Shown: positions 8,583-17,589 of the stretch, piece by piece
Layout of the letters: each line of letters starts with the position of its first letter
Numbering within the stretch: the first letter of the stretch is position 1
NCBI GenBank assembly: GCA_949284715.1
Contig: CASDWH010000027.1
Coordinates: 1-48,495 of the forward strand
Direction of reading: 5' to 3'
DNA length: 48,495 bases
DNA from: an uncultured bacterium
Lineage (GTDB): Bacteria; Cyanobacteriota; Vampirovibrionia; Gastranaerophilales; Gastranaerophilaceae
Position numbers and translations under genes: made by a program
The notes under the pieces: generated by a model
Told to the model about the DNA's origin: nothing
Database searches by the model: none
Seen by the model: the letters and a program-made list of their open reading frames with translations, nothing else

Positions 8583-10124
8583 ATGATAAGAATTACAAAT
8601 ATAAATAATACTCCAAATTTCAAATCTCAAGAACTTATGCAGCGGTATGGTTTTGGCGAGAAAAAAGATAAAGATAATTTTCAACTTTCAGTAGGATATA
8701 TAAACGATGGTCACGGACAAATAAATAATGAATTAAGAATTTTATCCGGAATAGAAGGTGATGTAAGGTTTTCAGGCGGCGATGACCAGATAGGGAATGA
8801 AAGAAATCATAAATCTAATGCTGCAACTGTACTATTTCTAGAGTATGCAAAAATAAATGCGCGTGCTATGGGTAATCACGAAATGGATACAATGACAAAT
8901 GATTTTTGTGACCTGAATCGCGACCATAAGACCAAAACTCTTGCAATAAATTTTAGAGAAAAAGCAACAAGGCCTGATAAAACAGATTTAAATGATGTGC
9001 TGAAACCGTCTTATGTTACGGAAATAAACGGCCAAAAGATTGGTTTAATAGGCGCCTGCCCGAATGATATTTTTGAAAGGGTTACAAATCCAGAATACAT
9101 CAAGGATTGTGAAGTTGATAATTATTACGTAACTTTGCAGAAAATAAAAAATCAGGTAGATAAATTTACAAAAGAAGGAATAAACAAAATATTTCTTTTA
9201 TCGCACCTCGGGCATAACAAAAATAAAGACATAGCAGAGAAAATTGACGGTATAGATGTTATAATCGGCGGACATACGCATGAATTAATCAAAGATATTA
9301 AAGAAGGAGAGAATTTGGTATATTCACCTTCAGGGGAACCGGTTATAATAACTCAGGCCGGTAAAGACGGACATTTCTTCGGTCTGCTGAATCTTGAATT
9401 TGACAAAAATGGTGTAATAAAAAAAGCACAGAATAATATCCACATGACGCACAACTATCCTAAAAGTTACGTGCATGAGTATATATTTAATCAGGTTTTA
9501 GGCCCTGCTGAGGTTGTAGGGGAAGTAAGCGAGGCAATGGAGCCTCCTGAAAATATATATATTGCAGAGAACCCGCATGCAAATTTTGTTTGTGATGCAA
9601 TGAGGGAAGTAACAGGTGCCGATATCGGTTTGTGGAACAATTCAGGAATCAGAAATTTTTTCCACGTAGGGAAAATAAATAATCGTGATGTTAAAGATAT
9701 AGCACCGTTTTCTGATGATATGACAGTCGTTCCTGTGACAGAAAAAGAACTGGTAGATGCTTTCAAGTTAGTTACTCACAGAACGCTTTCAAGGGCAAGC
9801 CATAAGCCCGGATTGTACGCAGTTTCTGGATTGAATTATACTGTAAGCAAGAGTAAAAAAACGCTGGTAGAAATGAATTTTATTGATAAAAATGGAAATG
9901 TTATACCAATAGACATTGATAATCCTGACCCTAATAAGATTTACAGGGTTGCTGCCGATGAATTTATAACGATGGGCGGCGATGATGTTCCTATGCTTGA
10001 TAAAATAAATCAGGCATATAAAATTTATCCATATGATAAAGATATTATGGTCTGCCAGTATTTAAAAGATAAAAATGAACCTGTAAAAATTAATCAAACA
10101 GGCCGGCTAAAGATGGTTGATTAA
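8583..10124 (+). CDS. 5'-nucleotidase/UshA-family metallophosphoesterase without signal peptide
   Basis: 513 residues with the two-domain layout of the UshA/5'-nucleotidase family. The metal-binding motifs are in order: INDGHGQ (40-46), SGGDDQ (64-69), AMGNHEMD (96-102), LLSHLGH and IGGHTHE. The C-terminal substrate-binding domain has NNSGIRN, PFSDD and a SGLNYT motif. Family members hydrolyse nucleotides or related phosphoesters and are normally exported by Sec. Here there is no signal peptide; instead the N-terminus reads MIRITNINNTPNFKSQ, with a P-N-F-K motif shared with two other proteins of the window. Shine-Dalgarno AAGGTG is upstream. The substrate and the cell location are uncertain. 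Confidence 0.88.
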   Translation: MIRITNINNTPNFKSQELMQRYGFGEKKDKDNFQLSVGYINDGHGQINNELRILSGIEGDVRFSGGDDQIGNERNHKSNAATVLFLEYAKINARAMGNHEMDTMTNDFCDLNRDHKTKTLAINFREKATRPDKTDLNDVLKPSYVTEINGQKIGLIGACPNDIFERVTNPEYIKDCEVDNYYVTLQKIKNQVDKFTKEGINKIFLLSHLGHNKNKDIAEKIDGIDVIIGGHTHELIKDIKEGENLVYSPSGEPVIITQAGKDGHFFGLLNLEFDKNGVIKKAQNNIHMTHNYPKSYVHEYIFNQVLGPAEVVGEVSEAMEPPENIYIAENPHANFVCDAMREVTGADIGLWNNSGIRNFFHVGKINNRDVKDIAPFSDDMTVVPVTEKELVDAFKLVTHRTLSRASHKPGLYAVSGLNYTVSKSKKTLVEMNFIDKNGNVIPIDIDNPDPNKIYRVAADEFITMGGDDVPMLDKINQAYKIYPYDKDIMVCQYLKDKNEPVKINQTGRLKMVD

Positions 10125-10240
10125 CATACTATACTTATTTGTTACAAAACTTAATATTTAGCGGTAAAAAAGCAATTTTTAAATAAGAAAAAACTTTATA
10201 TAATTGTAGGTTAATAAAGGTTAGTACAGGTAGGTAGAAA

Positions 10241-10747
10241 ATGTTTTTGCTATTGTATAGACAGATGTCTTTAATAAGGCAGCGAAATAGCTTAACAAAG
10301 CAATTGATGGATGAAAAGCAAAAGCTTTATGACATTCAATCATATGCGGCTACCTTGGGTCAAGGGAGATTAACACCGGCTTCAATTGCATCACTGCCGG
10401 GATCTGTATTTGGTGATGGATTTAGATTTATGAATATGAGCAATCAACTCGCTCTTCAATCTGCAACGCAAAAGTTTAGCATTTTTGAACAGGCAGGCAT
10501 GATGCCGCAGGGGGGAACTCCTGCACAACAGCAGCAGATGAGGAGATATTACTTTAACTGTTTTGCAGAACAGGCATTCCAGCAAATGAGGAAAAGTAAA
10601 GAAATAGAATTGAATAAAATGGAAAAAGAAATTGATATACGCTCGGCAAGGATTCAACAGCGCTTACAGGCTGTTGAGGCAGAGTTAGACAGCGTAAAGG
10701 GTGCAGTTGAACAAAGATCGTCGCAGGATGCACCTAAGTACGCATAA
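10241..10747 (+). CDS. Hypothetical coiled-coil protein, 168 residues
   Basis: No family recognised. The N-terminal helix (RQRNSLTKQLMDEKQKLYDIQSY) and the C-terminal helix from about residue 112 (EQAFQQMRKSKEIELNKMEK through to EAELDSVKGAVEQRS) look like coiled coils. Between them lies a loop rich in G, P, M and Q (SLPGSVFGDGF..., MMPQGGTPAQQQQMRRYYF). It lacks a signal peptide. The heptad-like ends with a flexible middle suggest a structural or secreted filament-type protein, but this is inference. The gene stands alone between a 116-nt AT-rich gap and a convergent methyltransferase gene. Confidence 0.7.
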   Translation: MFLLLYRQMSLIRQRNSLTKQLMDEKQKLYDIQSYAATLGQGRLTPASIASLPGSVFGDGFRFMNMSNQLALQSATQKFSIFEQAGMMPQGGTPAQQQQMRRYYFNCFAEQAFQQMRKSKEIELNKMEKEIDIRSARIQQRLQAVEAELDSVKGAVEQRSSQDAPKYA

Positions 10748-10801
10748 GTAATGTAGAATGTTGAATAAAGTTGAAGAATGTGTAGTATACCTTTATTAAG
10801 A

Positions 10802-10839
10802 AACTCTCTTTCGGAATTTTCTCCGGAAGAGTTTTTTTT
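10802..10839 (+). terminator. Rho-independent terminator between convergent genes
   Basis: AACTCT pairs with AGAGTT, and an inner CGG pairs with CCG across a short bulge; the hairpin is followed at once by a T8 run. It serves the plus-strand coiled-coil gene. The T-run touches the stop codon of the convergent methyltransferase gene. Confidence 0.8.
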
Positions 10840-11704
10840 ATTTTTTAGCGCAGATAAGAACAGCATTTGTTTTTAAAGAGATTTCTTTACCGACAAGGAA
10901 GTTTTCAACATCTTTCATAAATTTATTCACTACACTTTCCGGAAAATACATAAGGAACCGTTCTTTAGTACATTTAGTAGTTGGTGACGGCGGTGTAGTA
11001 AACCATGCGGGAACCATTTCTTTTTTTACGACATAATTAGATTTAACGACCTGAAGATTTACTTCCGGATTTTCAAAACCGGCTTCTTCAAGGTTTTTCT
11101 TTAATGATTTATCGTCGAAATTAAAGAGCGGGTCAAGCGGGTCTTTTGAGAACTCTTCTTCTGCTGCTTTAAATTCGTCGTATCTGTCGATGAATTCAGG
11201 ATGAAGGAGTTCCCAGAATTTTGTATTGGAGCGTATAATAGGTTCAAAAGCGCAGAACAGGCCGCCGTGTCTTAAAACTCTGTATATTTCATTTATGGCT
11301 GTCTGTTTATTTACGATGTGAACAAGAACGGAACGCATAAGTGCTTTAGTTACGGTGCATTCGTTAAGTGCGATATGTTCGCATTCAGAGAGGAGAAATT
11401 CGTAACCTTCTGTGATACCGTTGTTTTCTAGAAACTCTTTGCAGCTGTCAAGACAATCCTGAAATTTGTCGGAGAAAATAACTTTGCCCTGACACTTTTG
11501 CATTTCAAGGGCTTTCATTCCTAAGAGTCCTGTTCCTGTGCCAATATCCAGAACAATATCATTGCTTGTTATCTGTGCATAAGTCAGAATGACATCTCTA
11601 ACAGCTTCAAGCCATTTCATGTTCTGTGCTTTCATCTCATCGGTGAGAGCTGAAAATCTTGTTTCATTTAACCATTGTGACCAGTTTTGACAGATTGGTT
11701 TCAT
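10838..11704 (-). CDS. Class I SAM-dependent methyltransferase
   Basis: 288 residues. The Rossmann-type SAM site is clear: motif I VLDIGTGTGLLG (about 50-61), an acidic strand-2 end (VIFSDKF), and a later IYRVLRHGGLFCAFEP typical of small-molecule or quinone-type methyltransferases. The substrate is not identifiable. The start ATG has Shine-Dalgarno AGAGGA with 7-nt spacing. It begins 2 nt after tsaB and is the last gene of a five-gene minus-strand run, so it is probably co-expressed with tRNA t6A genes; a role in RNA modification is possible but not shown. Confidence 0.85.
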   Translation of the reverse strand: MKPICQNWSQWLNETRFSALTDEMKAQNMKWLEAVRDVILTYAQITSNDIVLDIGTGTGLLGMKALEMQKCQGKVIFSDKFQDCLDSCKEFLENNGITEGYEFLLSECEHIALNECTVTKALMRSVLVHIVNKQTAINEIYRVLRHGGLFCAFEPIIRSNTKFWELLHPEFIDRYDEFKAAEEEFSKDPLDPLFNFDDKSLKKNLEEAGFENPEVNLQVVKSNYVVKKEMVPAWFTTPPSPTTKCTKERFLMYFPESVVNKFMKDVENFLVGKEISLKTNAVLICAKK

Positions 11705-11706
11705 AA

Positions 11707-12339
11707 TTAATTCCTCTTGATTGTAACCGGCGGCGGCTGGATATACAGCGGCTTAAGGTGCTGCCAGATATCGTCTGCGCCCGGTATTTTTTCTGATATG
11801 ATTTCAAACAGGACATTACCCAGCGGTAAATTTTCTTCCTGATAAGATAATACACTATTTCCGGTGTCTTTGTATCGTTCAAATAATGTGTTATCAGTAA
11901 GGATATTACGATTTTGTGCAATTTCATCTATTTCATCAAGCGGTAAAGCACCTATTAGTTTCCTATCCCAGAGATAACCCATATTTTTTCTTGCATCAAG
12001 GATTACGAGCGGGTTTTCAAGTTTTGATGCCCGGGCGAGAATTTCCAGTGATGATATCCCGAAAACATTGGCACCTGTTTCCTGCGCCATAACCCGTGCG
12101 GTCGTGACACATGCTCTTATTCCCGTGAAACTTCCCGGGCCGGTGTTTACGCCGATAACCTTAATATCTTTTGGCGTTTTTTTATTCTTTTTAAGAACTT
12201 CTGCTATTTTTGAAATTAAGTAAGCAGAGTGGTAATTTTTTTCATCAGATTTTATCTCTATTGAATCGAGAATTTTTTTATTTTCGCCTAAAACTATATA
12301 TGTTTTATCAAGGCTTGTATCAAAACTAAGCGTTAACAC
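11707..12339 (-). CDS. tsaB: tRNA t6A biosynthesis protein TsaB
   Basis: 210 residues. TsaB partners with TsaD and TsaE to put threonylcarbamoyl on A37 of ANN-decoding tRNAs. The N-terminal ASKHA-like fold shows LTLSFDTSLDKTYIVL, then the family signature GVNTGPGSFTGIRACVTTARVMAQ (about residues 63-86) and ISSLEILA. The start codon is GTG at 12339-12337, supported by an AGAGGA Shine-Dalgarno 8 nt upstream; it overlaps the end of tsaE by 14 nt. The C-terminal half is shorter and less conserved than in E. coli. Confidence 0.93.
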   Translation of the reverse strand: MLTLSFDTSLDKTYIVLGENKKILDSIEIKSDEKNYHSAYLISKIAEVLKKNKKTPKDIKVIGVNTGPGSFTGIRACVTTARVMAQETGANVFGISSLEILARASKLENPLVILDARKNMGYLWDRKLIGALPLDEIDEIAQNRNILTDNTLFERYKDTGNSVLSYQEENLPLGNVLFEIISEKIPGADDIWQHLKPLYIQPPPVTIKRN

Positions 12340-12802
12340 AGTTCAATTCCTCTATAATATGTTTATATGTATCGCCTTTGCAGGAAAATTCATAGCATCT
12401 TGAATCATCATCAGCATAGGTCACATTAATTTCTATTCTGTCAAACGGAAGCGCTCCAGAATCAAATTCTGCCCATTCAACAAGTGTAATTTTTTTGCCG
12501 GAAGTGTATTCTCTCAATTCCTCTTCAATCGTAGAGATACCTGCATTTTCCAGTCTGTATAAATCAAAGTGGTATAAAGGCAGCTTTGCGCTGTGGTATT
12601 CATTAAGTATAACAAAACTCGGACTTGTAACCTTTTCTGTAATTCCAAGTGCAGCCGCGAGTTTTTTAACAAATGCGGTTTTGCCGGAGCCTATTTCTCC
12701 GTACAGGCAGATGAAGGCTCCTTCCTGTATAAGTTTAGAAAAATCTTCCGCCAGTTTTGCTGTATCATCGAGAGTTTTACAAATTCTTTTATACGTTTTC
12801 AT
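12326..12802 (-). CDS. tsaE: tRNA t6A biosynthesis ATPase TsaE
   Basis: 158 residues, typical for the family. The P-loop LYGEIGSGKTAFVKKLA (about 35-50) is followed by TSPSFVILNEY, LYHFDLYRL and a C-terminal ITLVEWAEF, all family hallmarks. TsaE powers the TsaBD complex. The ATG lies inside the end of the diguanylate cyclase gene (14-nt overlap), and its own end overlaps tsaB, so the three products are probably made in fixed ratio by coupling. Confidence 0.95.
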   Translation of the reverse strand: MKTYKRICKTLDDTAKLAEDFSKLIQEGAFICLYGEIGSGKTAFVKKLAAALGITEKVTSPSFVILNEYHSAKLPLYHFDLYRLENAGISTIEEELREYTSGKKITLVEWAEFDSGALPFDRIEINVTYADDDSRCYEFSCKGDTYKHIIEELNCVNA

Positions 12803-14207
12803 TAATTTCTACCCTGTTCCTTCCGTTGCGTTTTGCACGATAGAGTGCTTCATCAGCTTTTATATAGAGTTCTTCCGGCTTTGAACCGGGCGTGTATTGC
12901 GCAGCGCCGATACTTACCGTAACTTTTAAAATGTGTTCTTTTTCATCAATCAGAACCGGAACTTCTTTGCTTTCAATTCCTTGTCGTACACGTTCGGCAA
13001 CCTGTCTAGCCTGTTCTAAATCGGTAAAAGGAAGGAGCGCGCAAATTTCCTCGCCGCCGTATCTTGCGGGGATATCGGATTCTCTTAAAGTTTTTTTGAC
13101 GGAGTCAGCAACTTCTTTGAGTACTAAATCACCGATAGCGTGTCCGTATGTATCATTAAATGATTTAAAGAAATCAATGTCAAGCATAATAACAGATAAT
13201 GGATGTTTTTGCCGTTCAGCTTGAGAGGTTTCCTGTTTTAGACGGACTTCAAGCTGTCTGCGGTTATTTAATCCTGTCAATGCATCAAGCGTCGCGTATT
13301 GAAGCACCTCTGAGTAAGAGTTGGCACGGTTAATTGTTATTGAGGCCTGTTTTGTTAACTGTTCAAGATAATCAATCTCACGGGGTTTTAATCTTTCTGA
13401 TAGACTTTTTGCGATAATACAGCCGAGCAGATTATTTTCTGTTGTCATTGCAAAAGCGCCGATTTTACCGTCGTCGGATAAGAGATAAGTTGATTCACTG
13501 TCAAGCTGCTGCATTAATACTTTCGCTCTTTCATCATTGCAGGACTTTGGCCAGATGAGGTCAAATTTATCATCATTGCGAAGAAAAATATAGATAAGGT
13601 GGTCTTCTATAAACCTGTCCAGCATTTCACCTATTAGCGGAATAATGTAGGTTAGCTCATACTGGGTTTCAATGATTTTTGCAATACTTTTCATTGAATC
13701 ATAAAATTCAACGTTTGTATGCATTTTTTCATCAAGAACCGTATTTTGAATTTTTAATGCGATGATTGAGGAAAAAATTTTCATGACATGCAGGAATGAC
13801 AGCATAATCTGCGTTTCTGATTTAAAAGAGATTTCAATTATACCGTTAATGTCGTCACCTTTGTAAACGGGCAGGGCAAGGCTTTTTATTTTTATTCCGA
13901 TTTCTTCTATATTCTGCGGCAGTTTATATGCTTTCCGGTTAATTATAAAGTCATTAAACCAGAATTCATCAATCATATTGTTGTATTCTACTGCTGTTTC
14001 ATCAGTATATATTTCCTGAAGCGGTTTCATATCTGAAAAACAATCACGGAGGACTTTTGTATTGTTGTCGAGTAGAAAAATATTAAGCTTGTCTAATTCT
14101 CCTGTAAAACCGAATTCATTTTTTATGCTTGTTTCAAGTGTATTAAGCGGCTTATCGGTATTTACTATACGGGTTATATTTTCTAAAAATTTTATATAGT
14201 TAATCAT
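12789..14207 (-). CDS. Diguanylate cyclase with N-terminal GAF-like sensor region
   Basis: About 472 residues. The C-terminal GGDEF domain starts near residue 305 (ATLDALTGLNNRRQLE) and has the active-site motif RYGGEEI (A-site GGEE[F/I]) near 386-390. An RESD, the product-binding RxxD inhibitory site, lies five residues before GGEEI. It should make c-di-GMP and be feedback-inhibited. Residues 1-300 look like one or two GAF-type domains without membrane segments. An in-frame ATG lies 6 nt further upstream (14213), but GGAGA is only correctly spaced (6 nt) for 14207. The 5' end overlaps the TPR gene and the 3' end overlaps tsaE. Confidence 0.92.
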   Translation of the reverse strand: MINYIKFLENITRIVNTDKPLNTLETSIKNEFGFTGELDKLNIFLLDNNTKVLRDCFSDMKPLQEIYTDETAVEYNNMIDEFWFNDFIINRKAYKLPQNIEEIGIKIKSLALPVYKGDDINGIIEISFKSETQIMLSFLHVMKIFSSIIALKIQNTVLDEKMHTNVEFYDSMKSIAKIIETQYELTYIIPLIGEMLDRFIEDHLIYIFLRNDDKFDLIWPKSCNDERAKVLMQQLDSESTYLLSDDGKIGAFAMTTENNLLGCIIAKSLSERLKPREIDYLEQLTKQASITINRANSYSEVLQYATLDALTGLNNRRQLEVRLKQETSQAERQKHPLSVIMLDIDFFKSFNDTYGHAIGDLVLKEVADSVKKTLRESDIPARYGGEEICALLPFTDLEQARQVAERVRQGIESKEVPVLIDEKEHILKVTVSIGAAQYTPGSKPEELYIKADEALYRAKRNGRNRVEINENV

Positions 14208-15249
14208 TATCATTCTCCAGGAAGATTATTTCGCCGGCGCATTTTTTGAAATTATTCAGGATGGCTTTATCTAATTCTTCAGTGGGAACGAGTTTGCCTC
14301 CTACATAAGTGTAGCTGTATGAATACATAGGTTCGTCAGTTAAATGTTCTATTACATTTTCTTCGCTGAAAATTAAAAGCCTTGTTGCTTCATTTAACAG
14401 GTTAAAAACATAAACTGCCTGATTTGTAGCATTCGGGTCTTCCGAAATTATTAAGGCTGCTTTCTGAAATTCATCGAGCGATTCTTTGTAATGATGAAGT
14501 TGTCTTAATAGAACGGCTAAGTTATAGTGTGCTTCAAAGCTCATTGGCGAGTATTCAATAGCTTTGCAATAGTTTATCGCGGCATTAGTGTAATCTCCGT
14601 TCACGTGGTATGCCAAACCCATATTATAGCTATTAGCGTAATCTTTTTTAAGATATTTTTGAGCTTTTTTATATGATTTGATAGCTTTGTCAACAAATTC
14701 TCCTGCAAGATGCCGTTTTTCATCAGGGAGATAGATTGATTTCAGCCTGAATGCCAGTCCTCTGTTGTAGTAGGCAACACCTATATTTTCCTTTGTACTT
14801 TTTTTGTTATTGTATATTTTGGGAATATATAGTGTTCTGTATTTATTCTTGATTATTGCATCGTACTGTTCAATTGCCGCATCAAAATCGCCTAAGTCCT
14901 CAGAGTAAACAATGCCCAGGTTCATTCTTGCAAGAATAAATTTAGGATTGTTTTTAATAGCCTGCTGATAGGCTTCTATTGCGGCAAAATAATCCTCGTG
15001 AACAGCATAAATATTTCCGAGGTTAAACCAGGCTTCGTAGTGTTCGGGGTATAGCTTCAACCCTTTTTTGTAGTAATAAAGAGTTTTTTTCATGTTGTTT
15101 TTGAAATAAGCTTTGTCCCCTTTATAAATATAGTAGACTCCCTGAGCGTGATGAAACTGTTCTTCCAGAAATCCCCAGCCAAAGAAACAGGCTATGAGAA
15201 TGAGAATTAAAACGATTATAAATAATAAAGTTCTGAATCCGCGTTTCAT
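14200..15249 (-). CDS. Membrane-anchored tetratricopeptide repeat protein
   Basis: 349 residues. One N-terminal membrane segment (about 7-27, LLFIIVLILILIACFFGWGF) anchors a long array of TPR units. Repeats are visible as YYYKKGLKLYPEHYEAWFNLGNIY, AIEAYQQAIKNNPKFILARMNLGIVY, AIKSYKKAQKYLKKDYANSYNMGLAY and AINYCKAIEYSPMSFEAHYNLAVLL. TPRs act as protein-binding scaffolds. It is first in the overlapping run with the diguanylate cyclase, tsaE, tsaB and a methyltransferase, behind a leaderless-type promoter. The partner is unknown. Confidence 0.88.
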   Translation of the reverse strand: MKRGFRTLLFIIVLILILIACFFGWGFLEEQFHHAQGVYYIYKGDKAYFKNNMKKTLYYYKKGLKLYPEHYEAWFNLGNIYAVHEDYFAAIEAYQQAIKNNPKFILARMNLGIVYSEDLGDFDAAIEQYDAIIKNKYRTLYIPKIYNNKKSTKENIGVAYYNRGLAFRLKSIYLPDEKRHLAGEFVDKAIKSYKKAQKYLKKDYANSYNMGLAYHVNGDYTNAAINYCKAIEYSPMSFEAHYNLAVLLRQLHHYKESLDEFQKAALIISEDPNATNQAVYVFNLLNEATRLLIFSEENVIEHLTDEPMYSYSYTYVGGKLVPTEELDKAILNNFKKCAGEIIFLENDND

Positions 15250-15256
15250 AACAATT

Positions 15257-15285
15257 ATTATACCAGAATTAAATTTATAAGTTAA
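15257..15285 (-). promoter_or_regulatory. Predicted leaderless promoter of the TPR-GGDEF-tsaEB run
   Basis: On the minus strand, -10 TATAAT (15262-15257) ends 7 nt before the ATG at 15249, with a weaker TTAACT (15285-15280) at 17-nt spacing. No Shine-Dalgarno precedes the start, so transcription should begin at the start codon. Confidence 0.5.
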
Positions 15286-15294
15286 TGGTTTCCC

Positions 15295-16080
15295 CTAATT
15301 AGTGCAGGGCGATACTCCCCAGAATAGTTTTTCACGTAAAACATTGTAGAAATTGTTATCATTAAGGAAAGCCAGTTTAATTTTACAGCCGGATTTTTTA
15401 ATGGTAACGTGATTAGAATCAATTTTTAAATCACATCCGTCTGCGGCAATAGAAAGCGGGCAATCTTCAGAACGTATTGTTAGTATTTCGCAGTCAGGGA
15501 TTACGAGCGGGCGTGCTGTAAGTGTGTGTGGACAGATTGGAACTATAGTAAATGCTTCTACAGTCGGTGCAAGTATCGGGCCTCCTGCTGACAGACAGTA
15601 TGCGGTCGAGCCTGTAGGCGTGGAAATTATAAGTCCGTCGGAAATATATTCACAAACAGGCTGTCCGTTGATTTCAAGTCCGAATTTTGCTGCTCTTGTA
15701 CTCTGGCAGCTCTTTATTACAAAATCATTTAGTGCTGTGTAATCATTACATTCCAGCCCAATTCTTTCTTCTGTTTTGTATTTCCCTTCAGTAATGTCTT
15801 TTAGTATGATTGAGAACATGTAGAGGTCGGCTTGCGACAGGAAGCCAAGCCTTCCAAGGTTTACACCCATAACCGGAATATCTAATCGGGCATAAAATTT
15901 TGCGACATTAAGAATTGTACCATCTCCGCCGATTGCAAATACAAAATCAACATCTTTGTTTAAGTTATCAGTATCGGAGATAATATATTCTGTATTACGG
16001 GATTTTAGACCTGTTTCAAGAATATGGATGATTTCCTGAATATTATTAATATACTTGTTGTAGACGGCGCCTATTTTCAT
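15295..16080 (-). CDS. nadK: NAD kinase
   Basis: 261 residues, normal for the short bacterial form. It phosphorylates NAD to NADP. The catalytic GGDGT is at residues 51-55 with its Asp at 53, followed by MGVNLGRLGFLSQ, then the nucleotide-binding segment DGLIISTPTGSTAYCLSAGGPI and the C-terminal HTLTARPLVI. It starts immediately after a -10 box with no Shine-Dalgarno. It is on the same strand as nupC upstream (42-nt gap) and the TPR gene downstream (45-nt gap). Confidence 0.95.
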   Translation of the reverse strand: MKIGAVYNKYINNIQEIIHILETGLKSRNTEYIISDTDNLNKDVDFVFAIGGDGTILNVAKFYARLDIPVMGVNLGRLGFLSQADLYMFSIILKDITEGKYKTEERIGLECNDYTALNDFVIKSCQSTRAAKFGLEINGQPVCEYISDGLIISTPTGSTAYCLSAGGPILAPTVEAFTIVPICPHTLTARPLVIPDCEILTIRSEDCPLSIAADGCDLKIDSNHVTIKKSGCKIKLAFLNDNNFYNVLREKLFWGVSPCTN

Positions 16081-16086
16081 AGATAA

Positions 16087-16116
16087 ATTCTAGCACAAAG
16101 AGTTATAGATATACAA
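16087..16116 (-). promoter_or_regulatory. Predicted leaderless promoter of nadK
   Basis: Minus strand: -35 TTGTAT (16116-16111), 18-nt spacer, -10 TAGAAT (16092-16087), then 6 nt to the ATG at 16080. The -35 is half of a 12-bp perfect palindrome, ATACAATTGTAT (16111-16122), next to the nupC stop; whether the palindrome is an operator is not known. Confidence 0.55.
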
Positions 16117-16122
16117 TTGTAT

Positions 16123-17403
16123 CTAGAATTTAATTAGAATACCTACAATTGCAGCGGACATATAGCAGGTAAGTGTTCCGCAGATTAAAGCTCTTAGTGC
16201 AAGTCTTGCAAGATTTTTCCTTTGATTAGGGGCAAGTTCTCCAATTCCGCCGATTTGAATAGCAATAGATCCGAAATTTCCGAAACTGCATAATGCGAAA
16301 CTTGCCAGCATAAAGCTTTTAGGAGATAATGTGTCAGCAATATGTGTTAAATCGACAAATGCGACCATTTCATTTAATACAATTTTAGTACCCATAAGTG
16401 CGCCTACTGTTGAGCATTCATTTATCGGGGTTCCGATAATCCAGGCGAATACAGCAAATATTTTACCTAAAATCATATTAAGCGACAGGTGCTGTAAATC
16501 AAAACCTAGAACCGGTGCTGAAAGATGGAATATTTTATATATAAACAACCCGATTCCGCCTAAAATATAATCAATCATAGCAACAAGTGCAACAAGTGCC
16601 AGAATCATTGCTGTAACACTTATAGCAACTTTCATACCTTCCGAGGCTCCGCTTGAAATAGCGTCAAAAACATTGATATGAGTTTTTCGTTTGCTGATTC
16701 TTATAGCATCCTTAGTCAGCGGTACTCCTGTTTCGGGATAAACAATTTTTGAAATTATCATAGCTCCCGGGGCAGCCATAAGGGAAGATGCGAGTATATA
16801 TGGTGCAGGGATTCCCATGCCAATATATATAGGCATCATAGCTCCGGAAATACAAGCCATACTACCAGCCATTGAGGCTAAAATTTCAGAGCGGGTCATT
16901 TTTTCAAGATATGGCTTAATCATAATTTGTGCAACGATTTGTCCGACAAAAGAACTGGCAACGTTAGACAGTGCTTCTGCACCTGAAACTTCCATAACCT
17001 TGTTCATAGCTCTGCCTAAGAAGGATACAACGCGCTGCATTATATTGTAATAGTAAAGTATATTAACAAGTATCATCATGAAAATATTTGAAGCGATTAA
17101 CTGGAGAGCAAAAATCCGGTTTTTGCTGCCAAAAAGATTATCAAAAACCTCAGAGTCCATCAGTCCGCCAAAAACGAAGTGTCCGCCAATGTATGCAAAA
17201 TCAAGAATTTTCTGGATACAATGTCCGAAAAACATGAATATCTGCTGTCCTGCCGGAACTTTAAAAATAAATACGGCGAGTAGAATTTGAAGGATAAATC
17301 CGGTAATAATTGTTTTGTAGTTAATTGCTTTTCGATTATTTGAGAGTGCAAACGCAATTGCAAAAATTATGATAATACCGAATATTCCGAAAAATCTTTC
17401 CAT
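16123..17403 (-). CDS. Concentrative nucleoside transporter, NupC/CNT family
   Basis: 426 residues, typical of bacterial CNT permeases. It imports nucleosides with H+ or Na+ across the inner membrane. It has many membrane segments and the family core ISGAMMPIYIGMGIPAPYILASSLMAAPGAMIISKIVYPETG. It also has GASEGMKVAISVTAMILALVALVA and GTPINECSTVGALMGTKIVLNEMVAF. Upstream, AAGG lies 7 nt before the ATG. In context, a nucleotidase-family enzyme also occurs in the window (8583-10124), so nucleoside salvage is plausible. Ion coupling cannot be told from the sequence by eye. Confidence 0.93.
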   Translation of the reverse strand: MERFFGIFGIIIIFAIAFALSNNRKAINYKTIITGFILQILLAVFIFKVPAGQQIFMFFGHCIQKILDFAYIGGHFVFGGLMDSEVFDNLFGSKNRIFALQLIASNIFMMILVNILYYYNIMQRVVSFLGRAMNKVMEVSGAEALSNVASSFVGQIVAQIMIKPYLEKMTRSEILASMAGSMACISGAMMPIYIGMGIPAPYILASSLMAAPGAMIISKIVYPETGVPLTKDAIRISKRKTHINVFDAISSGASEGMKVAISVTAMILALVALVAMIDYILGGIGLFIYKIFHLSAPVLGFDLQHLSLNMILGKIFAVFAWIIGTPINECSTVGALMGTKIVLNEMVAFVDLTHIADTLSPKSFMLASFALCSFGNFGSIAIQIGGIGELAPNQRKNLARLALRALICGTLTCYMSAAIVGILIKF

Positions 17404-17589
17404 AACACCGCCTTAATCTAATGTGTATTATGTGTACAAGTCTATCATAAACATAGTTAAACTAAATGTGCGTAATTTAGTAAAAACCGGATATTACAGT
17501 TATCAAAGGAAATATTTATATTTACAAAACTTAATTTCTTAAATTAAAACAGTTAAAAAAGGCCGGTATGTGGTATATAATTAATATAT

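Noticed and set aside
8232-8684. 150-codon minus-strand frame over the end of ruvA
   Set aside because: Antisense to ruvA and the nucleotidase start; no ribosome site or family likeness.
12495-12884. 129-codon plus-strand frame
   Set aside because: Antisense shadow of tsaE and the cyclase end.
16111-16122. ATACAATTGTAT palindrome as an operator
   Set aside because: It is explained by the nadK -35 element plus AT-rich sequence; no second copy was found.
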